Source: Candidatus Mailhella merdavium
GTDB taxonomy: Bacteria; Desulfobacterota; Desulfovibrionia; Desulfovibrionales; Desulfovibrionaceae
Direction: 5' to 3'
DNA length: 64,000 bases
Assembly: GCA_019119045.1 (NCBI GenBank)
Contig: DWXS01000031.1
Span: 28,615 to 92,614 of the forward strand
Shown: piece after piece, positions 31,957-42,549 of the stretch
How the letters are laid out: every line of letters starts with the position of its first letter
How positions within the stretch are numbered: position 1 is the first letter of the stretch
Made by a program: the position numbers and the translations under genes
The notes under the pieces: model-generated
What the model saw: the letters and a program-made list of their open reading frames with translations, nothing else
Told to the model about the DNA's origin: nothing
Database searches by the model: none

Positions 31957-34074
31957 TCAGGAACGTCGCTCGTCATCCGGCCCGTCCATGGGACGATTGT
32001 CCGGCATGGCCCGGCCGAAATTGGCATCCGACGAAATGCGGGAAGCCCCGTTTCCCAGAATATCGCCCTGCCCTTCTTCCTTCTTTTCTTCGGAAGTTGC
32101 AGATTCCGGCTCCTTCCCCTTATGTGCGGGCGGGGTTCCGTCTTCCGGCCCCTCTTCGCTCAAAACGAATTCGTCGCCTCCCGGAGCGGCGGAGGCCAAG
32201 GAGCCGCTTCCATCGCCTCCGGACGTGCCGGATGCGGAGGGAGACGCGGGAGCCGCAGGCTTTCCTGAAGGATTGAAGGGCGGCAAGGGCTTTCCTTCCA
32301 GCAGAAGATCGATATCTTCACCGCTTATGGTTTCGCGTTCAAGCAGCGCGCCGGCAATGGCATGCAGTGCGTCGATATTGTCTTCCAGCAGTTTCCGGCA
32401 ACGCCGACGGGCTTCTTCAAGCAGACCCTTGATTTCAGCATCCACCAGACGGGAAGTTTCTTCGCTCACCATGCTTGTATGGCCCCATTCCCGCCCGAGG
32501 AAGACTTCTTCCTCATGCTCGCCAATGGCCTGAGGCCCGATGGCGTCGCTCATGCCCCACTCGCAGACCATCTTGCGCGCCATTTTGGAGGCACGCTCAA
32601 TATCGTTGCCCGCGCCCGTGGTGATTTCATTCATGACCAGTTCTTCGGCCACTCGTCCGCCCAGCAGCACAACAAGATTATTGCGCAGATAAGTGCGGGA
32701 ATAGCCGTGCCGATCCTCTTCCGGAAGCTGCATGGTTACGCCCAGAGCGCGACCGCGCGGTATGATGGACACCTTGTGTACGGGATCCGATCCGGGCAGT
32801 TTTTTGGCGGCAAGGGCATGACCGGCTTCATGATATGCGGTGATGCGCTTTTCCTCATCGCTGAGAATCAGGCTGCGCCGTTCCTTACCCATGAGAACCT
32901 TGTCCTTGGCATATTCAAAGTCGGACATGCTGAGGACGTCCTTGTTCAGCTTGGCCGCCTGAAGTGCGGCTTCGTTCACAAGGTTTTCAAGATCGGCGCC
33001 GGAAAAACCGGGAGTTCCCTTGGCGAGAACGTCGATTTTCACGTCCTTATCCAGCGGCGTGCGGCGCGTATGCACTTCAAGGATACGCTGGCGGCCGCGC
33101 AGATCAGGGGTGGACACAACCACCTGCCGGTCAAAACGTCCGGGACGGAGCAGCGCAGGGTCAAGCACGTCCGGACGGTTGGTCGCGGCAATAAGGATCA
33201 CGCCCTCATTGGATTCAAAACCGTCCATTTCCACCAGAAGCTGGTTCAGCGTCTGTTCGCGTTCATCGTGCCCGCCGCCAAGCCCGGCGCCGCGCTGACG
33301 TCCGACGGCGTCAATTTCGTCAATGAAAATCAGACACGGGGCATTTTTTTTGCCCTGAGTGAACAAATCGCGCACGCGGGACGCGCCCACCCCCACGAAC
33401 ATTTCCACAAAATCCGAACCGGAAATGGAAAAGAAGGGAACGCCGGCTTCCCCGGCTACGGCACGAGCCAGCAATGTCTTGCCCGTCCCGGGAGGGCCGA
33501 CGAGCAGCACGCCTTTGGGAATACGCCCGCCCAGTCGGGTAAACTTGCGAGGATTGGACAGGAACTCGACAACTTCAGCCAACTCTTCCTTGGCTTCGTC
33601 CACACCGGCGACGTCGGCAAAGGTCACCTTAGTCTGATCCTGCGTCATCATCCGCGCACGGGAGCGGCCGAACGACATGGCCTTGCCGCCGCCTCCCTGC
33701 ATCTGCCGCATGAAGAATATCCACACGCCGATGAGCAAAAGCATGGGGAACCAGGAAATCAACAGACTCATAGCCAGAGGCGGCTCTTCCGGCGCCTCGG
33801 CCTTGATGCCGACATTACGCTCCAGCAGATGGTTGACCAGAGCGGGATCGTTCGGCGCATAGGTCTCGAAACTCTGCCCGGACTGAGTCTGACCAAAAAT
33901 TTTGTTCCCTTGAATACGTACTTCCTTCACGTCTCCGCTGTTCACCTGAGCGAGAAAATCGCTGTAGGCAAGAGACTGCTGTGAAGAATAGGGTTGATTG
34001 AACAGATTGAAGAGCACCACCATCGCAAGGGATATGAGCGCCCAAAGCAACAAATTACGGGAAAATTGATTCAA
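31957..34074 (-). CDS. ftsH: ATP-dependent zinc metalloprotease FtsH
   Basis: [49 protein letters not shown] region, HEAGH zinc motif. Confidence 0.97.
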   Translation of the reverse strand: MNQFSRNLLLWALISLAMVVLFNLFNQPYSSQQSLAYSDFLAQVNSGDVKEVRIQGNKIFGQTQSGQSFETYAPNDPALVNHLLERNVGIKAEAPEEPPLAMSLLISWFPMLLLIGVWIFFMRQMQGGGGKAMSFGRSRARMMTQDQTKVTFADVAGVDEAKEELAEVVEFLSNPRKFTRLGGRIPKGVLLVGPPGTGKTLLARAVAGEAGVPFFSISGSDFVEMFVGVGASRVRDLFTQGKKNAPCLIFIDEIDAVGRQRGAGLGGGHDEREQTLNQLLVEMDGFESNEGVILIAATNRPDVLDPALLRPGRFDRQVVVSTPDLRGRQRILEVHTRRTPLDKDVKIDVLAKGTPGFSGADLENLVNEAALQAAKLNKDVLSMSDFEYAKDKVLMGKERRSLILSDEEKRITAYHEAGHALAAKKLPGSDPVHKVSIIPRGRALGVTMQLPEEDRHGYSRTYLRNNLVVLLGGRVAEELVMNEITTGAGNDIERASKMARKMVCEWGMSDAIGPQAIGEHEEEVFLGREWGHTSMVSEETSRLVDAEIKGLLEEARRRCRKLLEDNIDALHAIAGALLERETISGEDIDLLLEGKPLPPFNPSGKPAAPASPSASGTSGGDGSGSLASAAPGGDEFVLSEEGPEDGTPPAHKGKEPESATSEEKKEEGQGDILGNGASRISSDANFGRAMPDNRPMDGPDDERRS

Positions 34075-34340
34075 AGCTGCCTCCGTGGCTGCCTGTTCCT
34101 TCGTCGTTTCTACCCTTCGGGGGCATGTGATCCTTCACCCGGAGCCTCTTTCCGTATCCGGACAGGCCATGCCGGCACGGGGTTCCCTGCGGGTGCATAT
34201 GTAGTTCCGTTGTAATGTAATGCGTGAATCCGCATTTGACAATGAGGAACTGAACTCTTTTCCCGACAGGAAATCCTCAAGACGCCCGTTTCATTCGCTT
34301 CTTGCCAAACACTCTCGCTGCATGTATTGTGTCTGCCTCT

Positions 34341-34434
34341 GGAGGCGTATCGTTACCGGTGTGGCGCCTGGTCTTCAAAACCAGTGGACGGCTGTGAGGT
34401 CGTCGGTAGGTTCGACTCCTATACGCCTCCGCCA
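34341..34434 (+). tRNA. selC: tRNA-Sec (anticodon UCA), CCA encoded
   Basis: GGAGGCGT...ACGCCTCC 8-bp acceptor, anticodon loop CTTCAAA containing TCA, long variable arm, GGTTCGACTCC T-loop, G discriminator plus CCA. Confidence 0.95.
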
Positions 34435-34452
34435 ACACCATGTCCCCCTGCA

Positions 34453-34486
34453 CCCGCAGCATCTGAAAAGGCTTGCGGGCTTTTTT
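34453..34486 (+). terminator. Rho-independent terminator after selC
   Basis: CCCGCA-gcatctgaaaaggct-TGCGGG followed by CTTTTTT. Confidence 0.75.
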
Positions 34487-34904
34487 CACGGTTGATATTT
34501 CCGCAATCTCCCGTGACGCCTATCCTATCCATCATACGTATCAGACGAGCTGTCGGCGGAAAGATTCCGACGTGCCGGCTCGGCAAAGCTCCGACGACAA
34601 CTCAAGAAAGTCGACGGCAGCAATATTCAAAACATTACAGAACGGCATACGCTGTATAAACTGTTCTCGGAGGAATCCGGATTACGGATGGGAATTTCCA
34701 TCACAGAAGACGCGTCCCCCCGGTCGGCACATCGAGCTGAAGAGAAACACAAGACGCTGTTTCTTTGGCCCTCCCATCTCTCTGCTGCACGCAAGACTCA
34801 AAGCCGATCGGACTCCCGCTCAAGAGTTTTTGCAATCACCCGGTTAAACGACAAAAGGAGGGAAGACCCCTGTCTTCCCTCCCATACGTTCAAGACTTCC
34901 GTGC

Positions 34905-36905
34905 TTAGATGATATTACCAGCACACCACGCGGTATCTGTGGCATTGCGGATATTGGCCGGGCCCATGCAGTCGCCGGCGTTAATCACGTCAAAGGCCGT
35001 TCCCTGGAACGAATCGCGCAATTCCGCAAGCGGCTTGGAACCGGCAGAAATGATCACGGTATCGGCCTTGAAGAATCTGCTGCCGCCTTCTTTATCGACA
35101 GCAGCAACGCCTTCCGGAGTAATTTCCGTACATCTGGTGTCCACCTGAACATCCACGCCGTTCTTGTTCATATACTCTTCAAGGCTCATGCGTTCGGCAA
35201 TTTCCGACTTGGGAGCAAAGAAATGCCCCATTTCCAGCACGGTCACCTTCTTCCCCTTTTCCGCAAGAGAAATGCCGAGTTCGCAACCGACGGAGCCGCC
35301 GCCCACGATGACGATATTGGTACCCATCTTTTCCTCGTTGCCGAAGACATCCCAGGCCATCACCACGTTATCGCCATGAATCCCCGGAATGGGAGGAACT
35401 GCCTGTTCCGCGCCTACCGCCACGATGACGGCGTCATAATTGGCTTCGGAAATAACGGCGGCCGTAACTTCGGATTCCAGCAGAATCTTGATGCTCTCAC
35501 GCTGGCGTACCTGATGGATGAAGTATTCCCGCAAGGCATGAATTTCCTTTTTGAACCACAGATGTTCGGGATAAATGGCCGTCTGACCGCCAAGGAAGGC
35601 GCGCTTTTCAAACAGCGTAACATCATGCCCCTTGTCGGCGGCAGAAATGGCAGCCTGCATACCGGCAATACCGCCCCCGATTACGGCAACGCGCTTACGG
35701 CCATTAAAGCGGAATGCTCGTACACGCGCACTGCCCTGACCGACCAGAGGATTCACGGAGCAGCGGTTGTCGAAAGTCGCGTCGTTCAGAATGGTCACTT
35801 CCGTGGTAAGCGCGTTGCGACGGCCGCCGTCCACACAGAAATCGCAATGAATGCAGGGACGAATATCCTTTTCACGTCCGGCACGGATCTTGTTGACCCA
35901 CTCAGGATCGGCGATGGCCTGACGGGCCATGAGGATATAATCGGCCTTCCCCTCGGCAAGAATGCTTTCAGCCAGCTCGGGATTATGAATCGAGCCTATG
36001 ACGCCTACGGGCTTTTTGACCCCCGCCTTTTTGAGCGCCATGGAACCATCCACGTTATGACCGGGAGCGACAAAACATGTCGGATGCATTTTCGGGCGGG
36101 CATGAGCATCCAGTCTGGTTCCGCAGGACACATGGAACATATCTACATATTCTTCCATGATAAGAGCCTGACACGCCGCATCATCGGGAGTAATGCCGCC
36201 CTCTGCCCTGTCGTTGCCGTTCATGCGGATTTCTATGACCATGGAGTCCCCGACGACTTCACGGATTCGTCTGATGACCATGAGCGGGAAACGCACCCTG
36301 TTTTCCACGCTTCCGCCGTACTGATCAGTACGGTGGTTGCTCAGGGGAGACAGGAAATTGTTCATAAGCCAGCCATGACCATAGTGGAGCATGATGGCGT
36401 CAAATCCGGCCCGCTTGGCATCCGCCGCAGCGGTAACATACATCTGCGCCACATCCTCCATATCTTCCTCTGTCATCTCGCGAACCATGCGCCCGTTGTA
36501 CATGAAGGAACTCGGCCCCATGAGATCACAGGTGCCTGCAAGAGCGCAGATACCGGGATGATAAATTTCACAGGCAGTATTCATGCCGAAAGCATGAACC
36601 GATCGCTGCAAAATGTGCATGAATGTAAAGCCCTTGGACTTTTCATCAAGACGAATGGTGCCGAAATGCGCACTATGACTGGGAACTTCCACGGGAACAG
36701 CACAGGAGGCAAATCCGCCCCGGGCAAGATCGGTGTAATAATCTACGCCATAATCATTGATAGTGCCGTTGGCATCAGTGGAATAGGCGCCGGAAACCTG
36801 CATGGGGCCGACCATGATACGATTTTTATAAACAAGTTTTTTCTTGCCCACCGTCAGAGGCTGAAACAGATGAGGATATTTTTCCAGATACATGGGCTTG
36901 GACAT
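34905..36905 (-). CDS. OYE-family NADH:flavin oxidoreductase with C-terminal FAD/NAD(P)-binding domain (2,4-dienoyl-CoA reductase/BaiCD-like)
   Basis: LFQPLTVGKKKLVYKNRIMVGPMQ, GFDAIMLHYGHGWLMNNFLSPLSNHRTDQYGGSVENRVRFP, Cys cluster CIHCDFC...RCSVNP, RVAVIGGGIAGMQAAI and NIVIVGGGSVGCELG; ATG at 36905. Confidence 0.92.
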   Translation of the reverse strand: MSKPMYLEKYPHLFQPLTVGKKKLVYKNRIMVGPMQVSGAYSTDANGTINDYGVDYYTDLARGGFASCAVPVEVPSHSAHFGTIRLDEKSKGFTFMHILQRSVHAFGMNTACEIYHPGICALAGTCDLMGPSSFMYNGRMVREMTEEDMEDVAQMYVTAAADAKRAGFDAIMLHYGHGWLMNNFLSPLSNHRTDQYGGSVENRVRFPLMVIRRIREVVGDSMVIEIRMNGNDRAEGGITPDDAACQALIMEEYVDMFHVSCGTRLDAHARPKMHPTCFVAPGHNVDGSMALKKAGVKKPVGVIGSIHNPELAESILAEGKADYILMARQAIADPEWVNKIRAGREKDIRPCIHCDFCVDGGRRNALTTEVTILNDATFDNRCSVNPLVGQGSARVRAFRFNGRKRVAVIGGGIAGMQAAISAADKGHDVTLFEKRAFLGGQTAIYPEHLWFKKEIHALREYFIHQVRQRESIKILLESEVTAAVISEANYDAVIVAVGAEQAVPPIPGIHGDNVVMAWDVFGNEEKMGTNIVIVGGGSVGCELGISLAEKGKKVTVLEMGHFFAPKSEIAERMSLEEYMNKNGVDVQVDTRCTEITPEGVAAVDKEGGSRFFKADTVIISAGSKPLAELRDSFQGTAFDVINAGDCMGPANIRNATDTAWCAGNII

Positions 36906-36998
36906 GAGCAACTCCTTGTGTGATGCGTTCAGGATCAGTTGGTATTTATCCTTATACGGTCTTCTTATTTCCTCATCTATTGACCACGATATGATAGT

Positions 36999-37021
36999 GG
37001 TATAAAAAAATAATTGATACC
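36999..37021. promoter_or_regulatory. Candidate regulator-binding dyad GGTAT-N13-ATACC (OYE/LysR divergent region)
   Basis: ggtat aaaaaaataattg atacc; same spacing as the site at 42550. Confidence 0.55.
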
Positions 37022-37066
37022 AGACCGCCATATCCGGCCACGCGCCCCTCTTTTCAAGGAGCAGAA

Positions 37067-37996
37067 ATGCAGCTTCATTATCTTGAATACTTCGTTCAAG
37101 CCGTAGAATGCCGCTCACTGAACCGGGCGGCGCGAAAGCTGGACGTCAGTCCGCAGGCCCTTTGCGCAGGAGTAGCCGCCCTGGAAAAAAAGCTGGGCTA
37201 CCCCCTCCTGGAACGTTCCCCGTCGGGAGTACGTCCCACCAAGAACGGTGAAATTGTCTTCAAGGATGCCTACGAGCTGGGAGAAATGTTTCATAAATGG
37301 CGTTCTCTGTCGCGAAATCAGACAAAAGATACGATCATGGTCAAGCTCGGAGCATCGACAACGCTGATGCGCTGGCTGGTTCCTCAGATCATTTTGCAGA
37401 TACAGCAGAAGTATCCTCACATATACCTCGAACTGTTTGAATCCTTTGTGGAACATGTGTTTCACACTGTCATCGATCAGCACATGCTGGGGCTGATCAC
37501 CTGCGTCAACGAAAGAGTGGAAAGCACCTATCGCGTCCGCCTTGCGCAAAACAATATGTCGTATATGGAAGGGCCTGAAGACGGATGCGTGGTCATTCTC
37601 AACAGGTCTCACGCCTTTGCGGAACTTCCCATCCTCACGTTCAGGGAACTGGCCGAGCTTCGTCTGGCCTTCAATCCGAAGCGGGATCAGTATTTTGTCT
37701 ATCGCGACATATGCAAATATTTTTCACCTTCAGGCATCATCCATATTCCTGAACAGGAAAATCTTCTTCGTCTCATTTCCATGGACGCCTCCATAGCGGC
37801 GGTTCTCCCCCGAAGCGTCCTGCGCTCTCCGGGCGGCTGGACGCAGCGGCTGTGTGCCAAGGATGTCGAGGATTTTCCCATGCCGGGCCGTATCTGGTTC
37901 ATCTACCCCAAGAATATGCATTCGACAGAAAAAATTGTGCAAAAAGGCATCGCCAATCTTCTGACGCATCTGAAAGCGGAGGAATCCGAGCAATAA
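37067..37996 (+). CDS. LysR-family transcriptional regulator
   Basis: MQLHYLEYFVQAVECRSLNRAARKLDVSPQALCAGVAALEKKLGYPLLERSPSGVRPTKNGEIV HTH; divergent from the OYE gene. Confidence 0.94.
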   Translation: MQLHYLEYFVQAVECRSLNRAARKLDVSPQALCAGVAALEKKLGYPLLERSPSGVRPTKNGEIVFKDAYELGEMFHKWRSLSRNQTKDTIMVKLGASTTLMRWLVPQIILQIQQKYPHIYLELFESFVEHVFHTVIDQHMLGLITCVNERVESTYRVRLAQNNMSYMEGPEDGCVVILNRSHAFAELPILTFRELAELRLAFNPKRDQYFVYRDICKYFSPSGIIHIPEQENLLRLISMDASIAAVLPRSVLRSPGGWTQRLCAKDVEDFPMPGRIWFIYPKNMHSTEKIVQKGIANLLTHLKAEESEQ

Positions 37997-38315
37997 TTCT
38001 CTGTAAATGACATGCTGCCCGCAAGTTCGCAGTCGGAAAGCTCCTGCGCTCCCTGCCGCAATGTGCCGCATAAAAAGCAGATATCAGACCATAAGCGGCC
38101 GTGAAGACATATTGTCTCTCACGGAATATTGGTCTGACAAAACAGACGAACAGGCTGAATTCGCCGTGCTGTTCATCACAACGCTTCTTTGACTTGCAGC
38201 CGCCTGCGGATATCAGAACGCAACATGCTCGACCGATTCCCCCGTTGAACGGAACGCCCCCGTCGACCAGAAGCGTTCCGGAGCTGCAGATGCTTCTGAA
38301 TGGTGTAAAACCCAG

Positions 38316-38348
38316 AAGCGGAGTCCGACGATCAGGCGGACTCCGCTT
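38316..38348. terminator. Terminator-type hairpin between lysR and dctP (convergent region)
   Basis: AAGCGGAGTCCG-acgatcagg-CGGACTCCGCTT, perfect 12-bp stem. Confidence 0.7.
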
Positions 38349-38443
38349 TATGAATTGCGGCAACATATTTTCAGCGGCATATCGAGAAGCTGTTCTTTTC
38401 CCGCGCATATGCAGCAATGGGCCGCAAGCTGCACTGCAAAGAT

Positions 38444-39502
38444 TTATTCTGCGGCATATGTGGCGTTGGCTTCTTCCATGCACTTTTCAAACAGCTCAAT
38501 CGCTTCCCTGGCACGGGTGAGGCCGCGTTCTTCCATACCGGCAATCCACTGTTCCCGGAAAGGATACAACAGTTCGGCCATCTTGGCCTGCTCTTCGGCA
38601 GACATCTCATTCATATGGCACTTGTTGTTGGAAAGCACATAGTCCACAGATTCCTTGATGGCTGCGTCAACGGTGAGCCCAATCTGTCTGGACATGGCTT
38701 CACCGGTCGTTTCTTCCAGAATCTTCTGCAGATCGGGAGGCAGAGAATCCCACACGGAACGGTTCATGACCATGTAATGATAGCCGGGAGCGATCGGATA
38801 ATCCAGGATTTCGGTGAGTACTTCATAAAGCTTGAAGGGCTGAAGAATGGTAAGAGCCATGAGCGACGTGTCCGTCTGACCGCGCTGGATGCTCATATAG
38901 ATATCCGGGGGAGCCACAAAGATAGGTACCGCCCCGAATTTCGTGATGAGTTCGTCCGCTCCGGAAATGTGATAATTGATCTTTTTCCCCTTAAGATCCT
39001 CAACCGTACGGATGGGCGCATTGGATGTGAGCATCATGGGGCCGGTACTCCAGATGGTGAGGAGCTTGGTATTGGAGTTGTCGAGATCGGATTTCACCCA
39101 GTCGTTCTGCGTGACATATTTATAGAAGCCCATGCTGGCGGCGAGGCTGCTTTTTCCGGAAATATTGGCTTCACCCGTATCGGAATAGCCGTACAGGCCG
39201 GGGTTGGCGCCAAACAGGCTGTGTCCGATATCCACACGTCCCTTGACGACGGCATCGGGCACATCCTTGGATGTACAGATGGAACCCGGCGTATAATATA
39301 CGATTCTCAAGCGTCCGTTACTGCGCTTTTCCACTTCCTGCATCCATGGTTCCCATACCTTCTGATAGACGACGTGGTTTTCGCGATAGCCTTCGCTGGT
39401 GAAGGTCAGCTCGTAGGGGCGTTCGGCAGCCTGCGCGGCTGCGGGGCACAACAATGAGAGCGCCAGCAGAGGGAGAAACAGATTCTTTTTCATATGACTC
39501 AT
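38444..39502 (-). CDS. TRAP transporter substrate-binding protein (DctP family)
   Basis: Signal peptide; IVYYTPGSICTSKDVPDAVVKGRVDIGHSLFG, MVMNRSVWDSLPPDLQKILEE. Confidence 0.92.
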   Translation of the reverse strand: MSHMKKNLFLPLLALSLLCPAAAQAAERPYELTFTSEGYRENHVVYQKVWEPWMQEVEKRSNGRLRIVYYTPGSICTSKDVPDAVVKGRVDIGHSLFGANPGLYGYSDTGEANISGKSSLAASMGFYKYVTQNDWVKSDLDNSNTKLLTIWSTGPMMLTSNAPIRTVEDLKGKKINYHISGADELITKFGAVPIFVAPPDIYMSIQRGQTDTSLMALTILQPFKLYEVLTEILDYPIAPGYHYMVMNRSVWDSLPPDLQKILEETTGEAMSRQIGLTVDAAIKESVDYVLSNNKCHMNEMSAEEQAKMAELLYPFREQWIAGMEERGLTRAREAIELFEKCMEEANATYAAE

Positions 39503-39529
39503 CTCCTTATTAAGGTAGCTTTCCGACTG

Positions 39530-41428
39530 TTAGAAGAATGTATTCGGCAGCCAGAGGGCAATCTGCGGGAATATGGTAAGCAGCACGATAAGAAACGCGA
39601 TGCACAGGAAGAACAGCCATACATTCCTGAATATGGCTCCCATGGGAACATCTTTTGCCATGGAACTGATACCGAATACGTTTATACCCACGGGAGGCGT
39701 GATCACCGCCATTTCCGTAAGCAGCACGATAATTGTTCCAAACCATACCGGGTCAAAATTCAAAGCCTGTATGGTTGGGAAAACGGTAGGCAGCGTGAGG
39801 AGCAGAAGGGGCAACACGTTCATCATACAGCCCATGATGATGTAAAAGACAACAATGATGAAGAAGATGATGTAGCGATTAACTTCAAGACCGGAAACAT
39901 ACTGAGCCAGCGTGACCGTAATGCGCGTATAGGCAAGGAATACGCCGAGCAGCGATACGCACATGAGGATGAACAACAGCTTGCCCGCAATAAAGACCGA
40001 ACTTTTCAGGCAGTCCCTGGTCTGTGGCCAGCTGATGCGCCGGGTGGCCAGGGAATACAGCCAAACGGCCACGGAGCCGATAGCCCCCGCCTCAGCCGCG
40101 CTGAAAAACCCGCCGAGGATCCCCCCCATGATGATAAAAATAAGCAGCAGAATGGGAAGCATGCCTGTAAGGGAGTGTATCTTCTCCTTCATACTGTGAC
40201 TTTCGCCACGAGGCAGAATTTCCGGATGCCTGCGTGCGGTGATGAGCAGCACAAGGATGAACAGAGAACTCAGAATAATGCCGGGAATGACGCCGGCCAT
40301 GAACAGGCGTCCCGTGGAAGTTTCCGTAACGATGGCATAGATGATGAAGCTCAGACTCGGCGGAATAAGCACGCCGAGCGTGCCGCCGCAGGCCAGTGTG
40401 GCACAGGAAAATGCAGGATCATAGCCATGCTTACGCATTTCGGGCAGGGCTACCGAGGCCATGGTTACGCCGCAGGCCAGCGAATCGCCGCAAATAGCGG
40501 CAAAGCCGGCACAACCGATAATGGCGGCAATACCGAGAGAGGCGGGCGTTCTGCCCATCCAGATCCGGGCGGCCTTGAACATATCGGAGCTGATACCGGA
40601 AACCAGCGACAGTTCGCCCATCAGACAGAAGAGCGGCACCACGGCAAGCGTGGCGGAAAAGGCTGAACTGTAGGAAGTCATGCTCAAGGTATTGAAATGG
40701 GTAATGACGTCGGGCCGCAGACAGAGGAGACCAATAAAGCCGGAAATGCCCATAGCATACCCTAAGGGGAATCCTATGAACAGCACCACCATAAAGAAGA
40801 GCATTCCGAAAACGCCCAACTGCGCGCGGGTGGGGAAAATACCGGCATATTCCAGAATCCACGGAAACAATGCCGTAAGTACAGTGATGAGCACAATGAG
40901 AGGAATGAACCAGCCGACACCGTCCTTCATGATACCAATGAAGCAGCGCAAGGTTTTGACCAGCAATGTGCATGCAAAAATCACCATGCAGAACCCGAAG
41001 AACAGCATGGGAACAAAAAGAGGGATATGAAGCGTGGATGTAACTTCCGTGCCGCCGATCTTTTCAAAGGCGAGAATCAGAATTTCCCATCCCAGAATGG
41101 AAAAGAACACCAGGCCCATGAATTCGAACAGCGCATCAAGAAACTGCCTCACACGTGGAGAAAAACGCTGGTAGAGAAAATCAATGGCGATATGCCGATC
41201 CCGGCAGGAAACGACGATCATGCCGGAAACGGCAAGAGTTCCCATCATAAGTTCCTGAATTTCAAACGCTCCCGGGAAATAGGAACCCGCATGTCTGAGA
41301 AACACATCTACGGCTACGGGCACGGCAAGCAGCACCAGAGACACCGCACCGATAACCAGAGCAATAGTATAGATGACTGTCATAACAGGTTCAAACAGTT
41401 CTGATTGTCTTACCTCTGTATCTGCCAT
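39530..41428 (-). CDS. TRAP transporter fused small/large permease (DctQM)
   Basis: 632 aa; N-terminal DctQ helices (ALVIGAVSLVLLAVPVAVDVFLRH), C-terminal DctM (GGTLGVLIPPSLSFIIYAIVTETSTGRLFMAGVIPG, AEAGAIGS, PPVGINVFGISSMA). Confidence 0.93.
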   Translation of the reverse strand: MADTEVRQSELFEPVMTVIYTIALVIGAVSLVLLAVPVAVDVFLRHAGSYFPGAFEIQELMMGTLAVSGMIVVSCRDRHIAIDFLYQRFSPRVRQFLDALFEFMGLVFFSILGWEILILAFEKIGGTEVTSTLHIPLFVPMLFFGFCMVIFACTLLVKTLRCFIGIMKDGVGWFIPLIVLITVLTALFPWILEYAGIFPTRAQLGVFGMLFFMVVLFIGFPLGYAMGISGFIGLLCLRPDVITHFNTLSMTSYSSAFSATLAVVPLFCLMGELSLVSGISSDMFKAARIWMGRTPASLGIAAIIGCAGFAAICGDSLACGVTMASVALPEMRKHGYDPAFSCATLACGGTLGVLIPPSLSFIIYAIVTETSTGRLFMAGVIPGIILSSLFILVLLITARRHPEILPRGESHSMKEKIHSLTGMLPILLLIFIIMGGILGGFFSAAEAGAIGSVAVWLYSLATRRISWPQTRDCLKSSVFIAGKLLFILMCVSLLGVFLAYTRITVTLAQYVSGLEVNRYIIFFIIVVFYIIMGCMMNVLPLLLLTLPTVFPTIQALNFDPVWFGTIIVLLTEMAVITPPVGINVFGISSMAKDVPMGAIFRNVWLFFLCIAFLIVLLTIFPQIALWLPNTFF

Positions 41429-41584
41429 GTGCGACTCCTATGACTAACAACCATGACTCACCTGAACGCTGGTTTCAGGCATCCCATATTCCACACATCC
41501 TCACCGTAAACGCTATGCAGGCAGTGCGTATTTCGGCAAAGATCATCCCGAATGAATTAGTACGCGCTTATGAAGTCGAGACGT

Positions 41585-42445
41585 TCAAAACTTCAGAAGA
41601 CGAGCAGCGTTACCGTACAGAGAAAGCTGAAGGGCTTCTTCATCCCATGCTTTTTCCTTCCAGAGGCGAACCGCTTCTTCAAGACCTCGAACAGGATAGG
41701 AACTGGCAAAAAGCACCTGCCGCTTCAAGGCAGTATTGAATGCGGGCATGACATCCACTGAGGGCATGAACGGAAGGTAGAAAAAGAAATCAGGTACCCA
41801 GTACAGATTGGGATACTTGAAGGAAACCGCCGCCATGGAACTATAATGCGGCCAACACGCATGAGGAACAAGAAAGGCAGTCCCCTTATGACGGGATAGC
41901 ACATGCTCCAGCCGCATGGGGTCGGAATAGCTGAGATCCGAACCAATCAGATAGCTCATGGTAATCATGACGAAAATACCGAGGGACTCCGCAGTCTCGT
42001 ATATCGGCTCCAGCCTCGGATCATCACAGTAACACGGCTCGCTGCACCAGCCGGGTTCTATGGAAATTCCACGCATTCCCAGCTCGCGCACGCTGCGTTC
42101 CGCTATTTTAGGGGCCATGGGATCGAGCGCATCCAGAGCCGCAACGCCGAATAACCGTCCCTTGTACAGATTAACCAGTTCGTAAAGTACGTCGGGGCCG
42201 ACATACCCTTTGCTGAAACTGCTCGAACTGGTGGAAGCTCTCCCGCAGACGACGGCATAATCGATGCCGGCGGCATCCATTTCATCCATAAACACAGAGA
42301 GATCTCTCGTGGTTACCGAGCGGGGGGGAATGTAGCCGTACATCTGGCCAGGATATTGCGGATCAAATCCTGAAGCCCTGACATCGAACGGCCCCATCGA
42401 AAGAAATTCCTTAAAGGGGGGACGAATACGAAAGTCAATAATCAT
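41585..42445 (-). CDS. Amidohydrolase-2-like (PF04909-type) protein with atypical metal-ligand motifs
   Basis: MIIDFRIRPPFKEF..., GMRGISIEPGWCSEPCYCDDPRLEPIYETAESLGIFVMI, FLVPHACWP, VLFASSYPVRGLEEAVRLW; ATG at 42445. Confidence 0.82.
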   Translation of the reverse strand: MIIDFRIRPPFKEFLSMGPFDVRASGFDPQYPGQMYGYIPPRSVTTRDLSVFMDEMDAAGIDYAVVCGRASTSSSSFSKGYVGPDVLYELVNLYKGRLFGVAALDALDPMAPKIAERSVRELGMRGISIEPGWCSEPCYCDDPRLEPIYETAESLGIFVMITMSYLIGSDLSYSDPMRLEHVLSRHKGTAFLVPHACWPHYSSMAAVSFKYPNLYWVPDFFFYLPFMPSVDVMPAFNTALKRQVLFASSYPVRGLEEAVRLWKEKAWDEEALQLSLYGNAARLLKF

Positions 42446-42549
42446 GGTACAATCCTGCCTGACGGCTGTGAACTCCATAAAATCTATTTCACGTCAATGG
42501 GACACTAGCTAAAAAAATAACAAAAAAAAATTCTGAATTCCTTGATGCC

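Noticed and set aside
34341-42480. Classic genomic island integrated at selC
   Set aside because: selC is a known integration hotspot, but I found no integrase, no direct repeat of the tRNA 3' end and no other mobility gene, so only adjacency can be claimed.
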